Of a stretch of 13,788 bases of DNA, positions 6,817 to 13,206 are shown piece after piece. A model generated the notes under the pieces. It had not been told where the DNA came from and did not search any database. It saw only the letters and a program-made list of their open reading frames with translations. The stretch covers positions 1-13,788 of the forward strand of contig JAEZIA010000143.1 of assembly GCA_023416315.1 (NCBI GenBank), in the 5' to 3' direction. Position 1 is the stretch's first letter. Each line of letters begins with the position of its first letter. Position numbers and translations under genes: made by a program. This stretch comes from Actinomycetes bacterium (lineage in GTDB: Bacteria > Actinomycetota > Actinomycetes > Mycobacteriales > Mycobacteriaceae).

Positions 6817-7476
6817 ATGGAACCGTCCAGTCGTTCGCGCAACGTCGACGCAGCCGGCGACGATCCCCGCCCCCTGAGTTCCAAGGGCCGCCAGACCCGA
6901 CAGGCCATCGAAGACGCGGCCCGCAAGCTCTTCACCGAGCGCGGCTTCCACGGCACCACATTGGTGGACATCACCTCGGCGGCCGGACGCTCCCCCGCGG
7001 TGTTCTACCGCTATTACGACGACAAGGAAGACCTGCTGGCCGCGCTGGCCCACTCGTTTCTGCACGACGTCGTCCTTCCGTCGGGCCTGCGCCTGCATCT
7101 GCCCCAATCCCCAGAGGACAGCCGCTTTTTCGTCAGCGTCGTCACCGCCTACTGGGACATGTTCAAGCAGCACATCGGTGTCATGGTCGCCGTCGATCAG
7201 CTCGCCGCCACCCAGCCCCGCTTCGCCACCCTGCAGAATCAGTTCCGGCAGTTCGGCATCGACATCGTCGCGGCGTCGGTGCTCCGCGCCCAGGAGCACG
7301 GCTACGCGGTCGGCGTGCAGCCCGAACACACCGCACTGGCGATTGCGCTGCTGTTCGAGCAATTCACTACCGTGTGTTTGCGTCCCGACAGCGCGGGCTT
7401 GGGCTCACGACTGTCGGACAACGACGCCATCACGACCCTGTCTACCATTTGGAAGAAAACGCTCTACGGCTTTTGA
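6817..7476 (+). CDS. TetR-family transcriptional regulator
   Basis: 219 aa. The N-terminal DNA-binding domain spans about residues 23-75: KGRQTRQAIEDAARKLF, then the helix-turn-helix TTLVDITSAAGRSPAVFYRYY and DDKEDLL, all standard for TetR. The remaining 140 or so residues are helical, poorly conserved, and would bind the inducer (likely a pathway acid or acyl-CoA) and form the dimer. It is the first gene of the operon, 16 bp ahead of the acyl-CoA dehydrogenase, and its promoter carries an operator identical in plan to that of the 826 operon. The likely role is a local repressor of both operons, released by a pathway intermediate. The regulatory target is inferred from the paired operators. 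Confidence 0.92.
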   Translation: MEPSSRSRNVDAAGDDPRPLSSKGRQTRQAIEDAARKLFTERGFHGTTLVDITSAAGRSPAVFYRYYDDKEDLLAALAHSFLHDVVLPSGLRLHLPQSPEDSRFFVSVVTAYWDMFKQHIGVMVAVDQLAATQPRFATLQNQFRQFGIDIVAASVLRAQEHGYAVGVQPEHTALAIALLFEQFTTVCLRPDSAGLGSRLSDNDAITTLSTIWKKTLYGF

Positions 7477-7492
7477 TTTATAGGAGATCAAC

Positions 7493-8737
7493 GTGGATTT
7501 CTCACTGCCCGAACACCTTACGACCCTGCTGGCCGAGATGGATGCGTTCATCGAGGCGGAGATCAAGCCACTCGAGCGGGAGAACATCCAGTACTTCGAC
7601 CAGCGCCGCGAGTTCGCCCGCACCGACGTCGAGAACGGCGGCATTCCGCGCCGGGAATGGGAGGACCTGCTCGACGAGATGCGCCGCCGCGCCGATAAAG
7701 CGGGCTGGCTGCGCTACGGGCTGCCGTCGAAGTTCGGCGGTCGCGACGGCACCAACCTGGACATGGCGGTCATCCGGGAACATCTGGCACACAAAGGCCT
7801 TGGGCTGCACAACGACCTGCAGGACGAGTCGTCGATCGTCGGCAACTTCCCCCAGGTCATCATGATGGACCGATTCGGCACCGACGAGCAGAAGAGCGAG
7901 TGGATCGAGGCGATGCTGACCGGCACGCGGTCCATGGCCTTCGGCCTCACCGAACCCGATCACGGCTCGGACGCCACCTGGCTGGAAACCCGCGCGGTCC
8001 GCGACGGCGACGATTGGGTGATCAACGGCAACAAGCGGTGGAACACCGGCGTGCACCGCGCCACCCACGATCTGGTCTTCGCCCGCACCTCGGGCGAGCC
8101 CGGCCAGGCGCGCGGGATCACCGCGTTCCTGGTGCCCTGCGACGCCAAGGGATTCGAGGTCCCCTTCTACTGGTGGACGTTCAACATGCCCACCGACCAC
8201 GCGGAGGTCGAACTGCGCGATGTGCGGATACCCGCCGACGCCGTCCTCGGCGAGGTGGACCACGGCCTCGAGGTCGCCCAGACCTTCCTGCACGAGAACA
8301 GGATTCGGCAGGCGGCCAGTAGCCTCGGCGCGGGCCAGTACTGCATCGACCGCGCCGTCGAATACGCAGGCAAGCGTGTGACGTTCGGCAAGCCGCTGGC
8401 GGTCAACCAGGCCGTGCAGTGGCCGCTGGTGGAACTGCAGACCGAGGCGCAGATGGTGCGGCTGCTGGTCCGCTACGCCGCCTCGGAGCTCGACCGCAAC
8501 CACCACCTGGAGGTCTCCGACAAGGTGTCGATGGCCAACTACCGGGCCAACCGGCTGGTGTGCGAGGCGGCCGACCGCGCCATGCAGGTCCACGGCGGCG
8601 TCGGCTACAGCAGGCACGAGCCGTTCGAGCACATCTACCGGCACCACCGCCGCTACCGGATCACCGAGGGCGCCGAGGAGATTCAGATGCGCCGGGTGGC
8701 TCAGCGGATGTTCAAGTTCGGCAAGCCGGCCCGCTGA
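7493..8737 (+). CDS. Acyl-CoA dehydrogenase, ACAD10/11- or LvaC-like
   Basis: 414 aa flavoenzyme. The GTG start is fixed by an AGGAGA site at 7482-7487, 5 nt upstream. Domains: helical N-terminus (1-125), a FAD/substrate-binding beta domain with MAFGLTEPDHGSDAT, then a C-terminal helical domain with RVTFGKPLAVNQ and AMQVHGGVGYSRHEPFEHIYRHHR. The catalytic base is expected at Glu392 in RITEGAEEIQ, the medium-chain-type position. The extended N-terminus (FDQRREFARTDVENGG) and the partner kinase next door mark the ACAD10/11 and LvaC branch, which acts on 4-phosphorylated hydroxyacyl-CoAs, rather than a simple beta-oxidation FadE. The gap to the kinase gene is 1 bp. Family is certain; the substrate class is inferred from context. 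Confidence 0.92.
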   Translation: MDFSLPEHLTTLLAEMDAFIEAEIKPLERENIQYFDQRREFARTDVENGGIPRREWEDLLDEMRRRADKAGWLRYGLPSKFGGRDGTNLDMAVIREHLAHKGLGLHNDLQDESSIVGNFPQVIMMDRFGTDEQKSEWIEAMLTGTRSMAFGLTEPDHGSDATWLETRAVRDGDDWVINGNKRWNTGVHRATHDLVFARTSGEPGQARGITAFLVPCDAKGFEVPFYWWTFNMPTDHAEVELRDVRIPADAVLGEVDHGLEVAQTFLHENRIRQAASSLGAGQYCIDRAVEYAGKRVTFGKPLAVNQAVQWPLVELQTEAQMVRLLVRYAASELDRNHHLEVSDKVSMANYRANRLVCEAADRAMQVHGGVGYSRHEPFEHIYRHHRRYRITEGAEEIQMRRVAQRMFKFGKPAR

Positions 8738-8738
8738 G

Positions 8739-9710
8739 ATGGGCGTCGAGACGCTAGCCGCCGATTTGACCGACGTGCTGCGCCCGCTGCTCGGTCCGGA
8801 CACCGAAGTCGACAACCTGCGCGCGCTGACCGGCGGCGCCAGCCGCACCACGTGGGCGTTCGACGCGGTGACCGGATCGCAGCGCCGCGCATTGATCCTG
8901 CGCACCGGCCCACCCGACGACGTTCACGCCGGCATGGAATTGGAGGCGGCGGTTCAGGACGCGGCCGCCGCGGCAGGCGCTCCAGTACCCGACATCCTGG
9001 TCGCCTCGGATTCCGTTGAGAAGCTGGGCAATCCGTTTCTGATCTGCGGTGAGATCGCCGGCGAGACGATCGTAAGGCGCATTCAGCGACAGCTCGACGA
9101 CGCCGGCCGGTCTGCACTGTTGCGCCAGTGCGCCCAGGCTCTGGCGGCGATTCATCGTGGTGCCGTCGACGCCCCCGGCCTTGCCGAGCAGGACCAGATG
9201 GACCAGTGGCACCAGCGCCTCGATGAAATGGGTGACACCACAGCCACTTTCGAGTGGGCGTTCCGGTGGCTGGCCGCAAACCGGCCGGCGCCCTCTCCCC
9301 TGAGACTGGTGCACGGCGACTTTCGGATGGGCAACCTGATCGTCGACGGCTCGAACCTGGCCGCCGTACTGGACTGGGAGCTCGTCCACATCGGCGAGAT
9401 CTACGAAGACCTCGCCTGGTTCTGCATCCGGGCCTGGCGGTTCGGGGCGCCATCGCGGCTGGCTGCCGGCGGGTTGGGCAGCATCGACGAGTTCGTAGCC
9501 GCCTATCAGGACGCCGGCGGCGCGACCGTCGACCGGGCGACCTTGCATTGGTGGCTGGTGCTGGCCACCCTGCGCTGGGGGGTGATCTGCCGCTTTCAGG
9601 CCGAACGGCATCTCAGCGGCCAAACCCGGTCGGTCGAGCTCGCCGCGATCGGGCGACGGGTCTGCGAAACCGAATGGGATGTGCTCGATCTGCTGGAGGG
9701 TGTCTCGTGA
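8739..9710 (+). CDS. APH-type phosphotransferase, LvaA-like (probable hydroxyacyl-CoA kinase)
   Basis: 323 aa with the aminoglycoside-phosphotransferase/choline-kinase fold. Visible landmarks: Gly-rich loop LTGGASRTTWAF, Brenner catalytic motif HGDFRMGN at 192-199 (Asp194 base, Asn199) and metal-binding DWE at 212-214, followed by HIGEIYEDLAWF. All catalytic residues are intact. Homologues beside acyl-CoA dehydrogenases are not drug kinases: LvaA of Pseudomonas and the N-terminal kinase domain of mammalian ACAD10/11 phosphorylate 4-hydroxyacyl-CoAs so that phosphate can be eliminated. The gene is 1 bp behind the dehydrogenase and overlaps the next by 4 bp (GTGA), consistent with an assembled enzyme set. 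Antibiotic resistance is unlikely from this context. Confidence 0.87.
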   Translation: MGVETLAADLTDVLRPLLGPDTEVDNLRALTGGASRTTWAFDAVTGSQRRALILRTGPPDDVHAGMELEAAVQDAAAAAGAPVPDILVASDSVEKLGNPFLICGEIAGETIVRRIQRQLDDAGRSALLRQCAQALAAIHRGAVDAPGLAEQDQMDQWHQRLDEMGDTTATFEWAFRWLAANRPAPSPLRLVHGDFRMGNLIVDGSNLAAVLDWELVHIGEIYEDLAWFCIRAWRFGAPSRLAAGGLGSIDEFVAAYQDAGGATVDRATLHWWLVLATLRWGVICRFQAERHLSGQTRSVELAAIGRRVCETEWDVLDLLEGVS

Positions 9711-10060
9711 GCGGGCTCAACGGGCGGCCCACCGCCGCCGAACTCGTGGCCGCCGTCGCGGAATTCCTCGAGGGCGACGTCCGAGCCAACACCACCGGGT
9801 CGGTCAACTTCCACGCCCTCGTCGCCGCGAATGTGTTGCGGACCGTCGAACGCGAACTGCTCGACGAGACCGCGGCCGCACCGCTGGCGGCACTAGAACA
9901 ACTCGGCTACCGCGACGAAGATGCGCTGGCCGCCGCGATCCGCGCCGGCGACCTCGACGACCGCGGCGGCGAGGTGGTTGCTTGCCTGCGGTCGCTGGTC
10001 GCCCACCGGCTGGCGATCGCCCACCCCGGCTACGACCGACCCGAGGGAGACGGCCGGTGA
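9707..10060 (+). CDS. DUF6285-type small protein, LvaB-like kinase partner
   Basis: 117 aa. The GTG at 9707 overlaps the kinase stop (GTGA); there is an open frame upstream of it that runs through the kinase gene and is not real. The sequence matches my recollection of DUF6285: an N-terminal helix after PTAAELVAAVAEFL, the core FHALVAANVLRTVEREL at 35-51, and a C-terminal HRLAIAHPGY at 100-109. LvaB in Pseudomonas is a protein of this kind, needed with LvaA for phosphorylation of 4-hydroxyvaleryl-CoA. It is mostly helical, with no signal peptide, membrane segment or obvious catalytic motif, so a structural or activating subunit of the kinase is the likely role. The family assignment is from memory and should be confirmed by profile search. 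Confidence 0.75.
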   Translation: MSGLNGRPTAAELVAAVAEFLEGDVRANTTGSVNFHALVAANVLRTVERELLDETAAAPLAALEQLGYRDEDALAAAIRAGDLDDRGGEVVACLRSLVAHRLAIAHPGYDRPEGDGR

Positions 10061-10443
10061 TAGCCACCGAGGAGCTGATCCTGCAGACCGCCGACCGATT
10101 GTTCGCCGCGATCACCAACGGTGATATCGCCGCGGTCGCGGCGTTGTGGTCCGACGACATCGGCGTCTGGCGCACCGGCGGAGGCCGTGAGCGCGACAAG
10201 AGCAGTGCGCTGAAGGTGATCGAGTGGTTCGTCGGCGCCACCACCGAACGGCGCTACGAGGTGCTCGATCGCCACGTGTTCGGCGCCGGTTTCGTCCAGC
10301 AGCACGTCCTGCATGCCACCGCCAACAGCGGTGAGCAGGTGGCGCTGCGGGTATGCCTGGTAGTGAAGGTGACGGACGACGGCTTGATCCGGCACATTGA
10401 CGAATACCTCGATCCCGCGGAGCTGGCCCCGCTGCTGCGCTGA
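10057..10443 (+). CDS. SnoaL/NTF2-like protein
   Basis: 128 aa. The GTG at 10057 overlaps the previous stop by 4 bp (GTGA), so the start is well supported. An N-terminal helix (LILQTADRLFAAITNGD) and IAAVAALWSDDIGVWRTGG are followed by strands (YEVLDRHVFGAGFVQQHVLHA, VALRVCLVVKV) and the end IRHIDEYLDPAELAPLLR. This is the cone-shaped NTF2-like fold used by SnoaL cyclases, ketosteroid isomerases and many dehydratases or binding proteins. His and Asp residues line the strands (HIDEYLD), so catalysis is possible. Translational coupling to the LvaB-like gene suggests an isomerase, hydratase or binding role in the same pathway; nothing in the sequence fixes the reaction. Confidence 0.8.
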   Translation: MIATEELILQTADRLFAAITNGDIAAVAALWSDDIGVWRTGGGRERDKSSALKVIEWFVGATTERRYEVLDRHVFGAGFVQQHVLHATANSGEQVALRVCLVVKVTDDGLIRHIDEYLDPAELAPLLR

Positions 10444-10462
10444 GGATCCGAAAGGAGACCAG

Positions 10463-10993
10463 ATGTCCGCGTTGCACGCTCTGCTCACCGATCCCGGCGC
10501 TGTCGGGTCCTGGCGTCTGGATCCCGCCCGGTCTTCGGTGCAGTTCAAGAATAAGACGTTTTGGGGTTTGGCCACCGTCACGGGCACATTCGGGGATGTG
10601 AGCGGCACTGGTCAGGTCGGCGTGAACGGCGCGGTCTCGGGCCGGCTCGACATCCGGGCCGCCTCGCTGAAGACCGGCATAGGAAAGCGGGACGCGCATC
10701 TGCGCTCGGCCGATTTCTTCGACGTCGACAACCATCCCGACATCCGCGTGGAGGTGACCGCCGTAGAGCCCACCGGTTCGGACACCGTCGCGATCACCGC
10801 CACTATCGTCGTGCGCGGCGTCAGCCAGCCGCTGCCGTTGTCGGCGACGGTGACTCCGCTGGGCGACGGCGCGGTGCAGCTGACCACAACGACGGCGATC
10901 GACCGCACGACGCTGGGCGTCAGCGGCAACATGATCGGCATGATGCCGGACACGACCACGCTGCTGGCCGACGTCATCTTCGCCAAGGAGTGA
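10463..10993 (+). CDS. YceI-family lipid-binding protein
   Basis: 176 aa. The ATG at 10463 has a strong AAGGAGA site at 10452-10458. The sequence shows the YceI pattern: SWRLDPARSSVQFKNKTFWGL, TGTFGDVSGTG, KTGIGKRDAHLRSADFFDVDNHPDI, then a run of beta strands to MMPDTTTLLADVIF. YceI proteins form a lipocalin-like barrel that holds a long hydrophobic ligand such as polyisoprenoid or fatty acyl chains. No signal peptide is present, so it should be cytosolic, unlike E. coli YceI. It is the last gene of the operon, 19 bp after the SnoaL-like gene. A role in holding the hydrophobic substrate or an intermediate is an inference from its position. Confidence 0.87.
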   Translation: MSALHALLTDPGAVGSWRLDPARSSVQFKNKTFWGLATVTGTFGDVSGTGQVGVNGAVSGRLDIRAASLKTGIGKRDAHLRSADFFDVDNHPDIRVEVTAVEPTGSDTVAITATIVVRGVSQPLPLSATVTPLGDGAVQLTTTTAIDRTTLGVSGNMIGMMPDTTTLLADVIFAKE

Positions 10994-10994
10994 C

Positions 10995-11037
10995 TTCGGC
11001 GCGTTTTCGTTCGCTCAGCGAACGTTTTCGCGCCGAA
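10995..11037. terminator. Two-stem hairpin after the TetR operon
   Basis: Outer arms TTCGGCGCG (10995-11003) and CGCGCCGAA (11029-11037) are perfectly paired. Inner arms CGTTCGCT (11008-11015) and AGCGAACG (11017-11024) are also perfect, around a single-base loop at 11016. A symmetric T4/T4 internal loop separates the two stems. The hairpin begins 2 bp after the YceI stop. No U-tract follows, which is usual for mycobacterial terminators. It most likely ends the 6817-10993 transcript and insulates the receiver gene. Confidence 0.7.
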
Positions 11038-11052
11038 ATCGCTGGGCGGCAG

Positions 11053-11058
11053 TAGCAT
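11053..11058 (+). promoter_or_regulatory. -10 box for a leaderless transcript
   Basis: TAGCAT fits the TANNNT mycobacterial -10. Seven bases separate it from the GTG at 11066, so the transcript would start at or within a base of the start codon, giving a leaderless mRNA, a common arrangement in mycobacteria. No ribosome site precedes the GTG, in agreement. No convincing -35 is seen, and the upstream terminator hairpin occupies that region. Confidence 0.55.
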
Positions 11059-11065
11059 CGGCTGC

Positions 11066-11470
11066 GTGTCTGGCCCGGGTGCACAGCCCCTCCACGTGCT
11101 TGTCTACAGCAGCAATGCCCGCACCCGGGAAGAGGTGCGCCTGGCCCTCGGCACCCGCATCCACCCCGAGTTGCCCGACCTCACCTACACCGATGTCGCG
11201 ACCGGCCCGATGGTGATCCAGCTGATGGACCACGGCGGATTCGATCTTGTGATCCTCGACGGCGAGGCGTCACCGGTCGGCGGGATGGGCATTGCCAAAC
11301 AACTCAAGGACGAGATCGACGACTGCCCGCCGGTGCTGGTGCTGACGGGCCGCTCCGACGACGCATGGCTGGCCAACTGGTCGCGCGCGGAGGCCGCGGT
11401 GCCGCACCCGATCGACCCGGTGCGCCTCGGCGAGGCGGCTGTAGCTTTGCTGCGCGCGCCCGCACAGTGA
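11066..11470 (+). CDS. Orphan receiver-domain protein, Rv3143-like
   Basis: 134 aa, a single CheY-like receiver domain without an output domain. The phospho-acceptor position is Asp65 (LVILDGEA) and the conserved Thr is Thr94 (VLVLTGR). Two hallmarks are changed: the acidic pair after strand 1 is replaced by YSSN (Ser15, Ser16), and the lysine near the end is His114 in VPHPIDP. Magnesium-dependent phosphorylation is thus doubtful, and a phosphorylation-independent switch is likely. M. tuberculosis has a matching protein, Rv3143, upstream of nuoA (Rv3145), so this gene probably travels with complex I in mycobacteria. No histidine kinase lies in the window. The start is supported by the leaderless layout. 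Confidence 0.85.
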   Translation: MSGPGAQPLHVLVYSSNARTREEVRLALGTRIHPELPDLTYTDVATGPMVIQLMDHGGFDLVILDGEASPVGGMGIAKQLKDEIDDCPPVLVLTGRSDDAWLANWSRAEAAVPHPIDPVRLGEAAVALLRAPAQ

Positions 11471-11502
11471 CGTTAAACGCCAATTAGGCTGTCGCCCTTG
11501 CC

Positions 11503-11517
11503 ATCTCGGACCGAGAT
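11503..11517. promoter_or_regulatory. Palindrome upstream of nuoA
   Basis: ATCTCGG and CCGAGAT form a perfect 7-bp inverted repeat around one base (11510). It lies 33 bp after the receiver gene stop and 117 bp before nuoA. The odd-length symmetry and short loop suit a dimeric regulator better than an RNA hairpin. The binding protein is unknown. Confidence 0.45.
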
Positions 11518-11580
11518 TGGCCGCGCTCAGCTATTGGAGACATCCTAACGAAAACCCGGCAACCCACGTCTGAACATCGG

Positions 11581-11586
11581 TAGGCT
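11581..11586 (+). promoter_or_regulatory. Possible -10 box of the nuo operon
   Basis: TAGGCT is a good mycobacterial -10 and would give a leader of about 40 nt to nuoA, whose ribosome site is GAGGAG at 11616-11621. The same hexamer occurs at 11485-11490, where it could start a longer transcript containing the palindrome at 11503-11517. Neither has a good -35, so the choice is open. Confidence 0.35.
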
Positions 11587-11633
11587 GTGTCGTAGCTCAC
11601 ATCTCCAGCACAAGCGAGGAGTGACACAGCCAT

Positions 11634-11993
11634 ATGAATCTTTACCTGCCCATCCTGGTGTTGGGTGTCATCGCGGCTGCGTTCGCGGTGGTGTCGGTGG
11701 TGATCGCACTGGTGATCGGGCCCCGCCGGTTCAATCGGGCCAAGTTGGAAGCCTACGAGTGCGGCATCGAGCCGGTCGCCGGCGAAGCGGCAGGTCAGCG
11801 GTTTCCCATCAAGTACTACCTGACCGCGATGTTGTTCATCGTGTTCGACATCGAGATCGTCTTCCTCTATCCGTGGGCCGTGTCGTTCGACTCGCTGGGC
11901 ACGTTCGCACTGGTGGAGATGCTGATCTTCATGGCGACCGTGTTCGTCGCGTACGGATACGTCTGGCGGCGGGGCGGCCTGGAATGGGATTAG
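11634..11993 (+). CDS. nuoA: NADH-quinone oxidoreductase subunit A
   Basis: 119 aa membrane subunit of proton-pumping complex I, near the junction of the peripheral and membrane arms. Three membrane helices are visible: about residues 4-29 (LPILVLGVIAAAFAVVSVVI), 60-84 (YLTAMLFIVFDIEIVFLYPW) and 90-112 (LVEMLIFMATVFVAYGYVW). The conserved loop YECGIEP with its key cysteine lies between helices 1 and 2, and FDIEIVFLYPWA is the family hallmark. GAGGAG at 11616-11621 is 12 nt before the ATG. The end overlaps nuoB by 10 bp. Confidence 0.97.
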   Translation: MNLYLPILVLGVIAAAFAVVSVVIALVIGPRRFNRAKLEAYECGIEPVAGEAAGQRFPIKYYLTAMLFIVFDIEIVFLYPWAVSFDSLGTFALVEMLIFMATVFVAYGYVWRRGGLEWD

Positions 11994-12538
11994 AGGAGGC
12001 GCTGCCGGGTGGCATTCTGCTGTCCACGGTGGAGAAGGTCGCGGGGTTCGTCCGCAAGGGGTCGCTGTGGCCTGCGACGTTTGGGCTGGCGTGCTGCGCC
12101 ATCGAGATGATGGCGACGGCGTCGCCCCGGTTCGATATTGCGCGGTTTGGCATGGAGCGGTTCTCGGCGACGCCGCGGCAGGCCGACCTGATGATCGTGG
12201 CGGGCCGGGTCAGCCAGAAGATGGCGCCGGTGTTGCGCCAGGTGTACGACCAGATGGCCGAACCCAAATGGGTGCTCGCCATGGGGGTGTGCGCCTCCAG
12301 CGGCGGCATGTTCAACAACTACGCGGTCGTCCAGGGCGTCGATCACGTGGTGCCGGTGGACATCTACCTGCCCGGCTGTCCCCCGCGGCCGGAGATGCTG
12401 TTGAACGCGATTCTGGCCTTGCACGCCAAGATCGCCGAGATGCCGTTGGGAGTGCACCGCGCCGAGGCGGTCGCCGCCGCCGAGAAGGCCGCGCTGGCCG
12501 CGCCCACCACCTTGGAGCTCAAAGGCCTGCTGCGGTGA
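11984..12538 (+). CDS. nuoB: NADH-quinone oxidoreductase subunit B
   Basis: 184 aa, carrier of iron-sulphur cluster N2, the last electron relay before quinone. The four cluster ligands are visible: Cys37 and Cys38 (GLACCAIEMMA), Cys103 (MGVCASSGG) and Cys132 (YLPGCPPRPE). The ATG at 11984 lies within the end of nuoA and gives MGLEEALPGGILLSTVEK, the expected mycobacterial N-terminus; the frame is open further upstream, but that part lies in nuoA and is not coding. The stop overlaps the GTG of nuoC (GTGA). Confidence 0.97.
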   Translation: MGLEEALPGGILLSTVEKVAGFVRKGSLWPATFGLACCAIEMMATASPRFDIARFGMERFSATPRQADLMIVAGRVSQKMAPVLRQVYDQMAEPKWVLAMGVCASSGGMFNNYAVVQGVDHVVPVDIYLPGCPPRPEMLLNAILALHAKIAEMPLGVHRAEAVAAAEKAALAAPTTLELKGLLR

Positions 12539-13206
12539 GCGATCCGGACGGTGGTGAGGTTATCGGCGTGCGCCGCGGCATGTTCGGCATCGACGGCAGC
12601 GGTGACACCTCCGGATACGGCCGTCTGGTCCGGGCAGTCGCGCTGCCCGGCAGCACACCGCGGCCCTACGGCGGCTATTTCGACGAGGTCGTCGACCGGC
12701 TGGCCGAGGCCGTGGGCGCCGACCTGTTCGGTGCGGCCGTGGAGCGGGTGGTGGTCTTTCGCGACCAGCTGACGCTCGATATCCGCCGGGAACATTTGGT
12801 GGCCACCGCCCAAGCTCTGCGCGACGACGAGCTGTTGCGCTTCGAATTGTGTTGTGGCGTCTCCGGTGTGCATTACCCGCAGGACGCCGGCCGGGAACTG
12901 CACGCCTATTACCCGCTGCTGTCGATCACCCACAACCGGCGCGTGCAGCTGGAAGTGGCCTGCCCGGATGCCGATCCCCATGTCCCGTCGCTGTTTTCGG
13001 TCTATCCGACGGTCGACTGGCACGAGCGTGAGACCTACGACTTCTTCGGCATCGTCTTCGACGGCCACCCCGGGCTGACCCGCATCGAGATGCCCGACGA
13101 CTGGGTCGGCCACCCGCAGCGCAAGGACTATCCCCTCGGTGGTGTGCCGGTCGAATACCACGGCGCCCAGATCCCCCCACCCGACGAACGCAGGTCGTAT
13201 CACTGA
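12535..13206 (+). CDS. nuoC: NADH-quinone oxidoreductase subunit C
   Basis: 223 aa hydrophilic subunit of the complex I peripheral arm, with no cofactor. The GTG at 12535 overlaps the nuoB stop by 4 bp. The 30-kDa subunit signature WHERETYDFFGIVFDGHP begins near residue 162, followed by RIEMPDDWVGHPQRKDYPLGG. The N-terminal 35 or so residues are an actinobacterial extension before the conserved YGGYFDEVVDRLAEAVG. The stop overlaps the nuoD start (TGATG). It is not fused to nuoD as in E. coli. Confidence 0.96.
   Translation: MSDPDGGEVIGVRRGMFGIDGSGDTSGYGRLVRAVALPGSTPRPYGGYFDEVVDRLAEAVGADLFGAAVERVVVFRDQLTLDIRREHLVATAQALRDDELLRFELCCGVSGVHYPQDAGRELHAYYPLLSITHNRRVQLEVACPDADPHVPSLFSVYPTVDWHERETYDFFGIVFDGHPGLTRIEMPDDWVGHPQRKDYPLGGVPVEYHGAQIPPPDERRSYH

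Noticed and set aside
7502..8905. 467-codon minus-strand open frame
   Set aside because: It is the exact antisense of the acyl-CoA dehydrogenase, with low-complexity Val/Gly/His composition and no family signature.
8739..9710. Aminoglycoside resistance gene
   Set aside because: The fold is APH-like, but the position between an LvaC-like dehydrogenase and a DUF6285-like protein points to a metabolic kinase.
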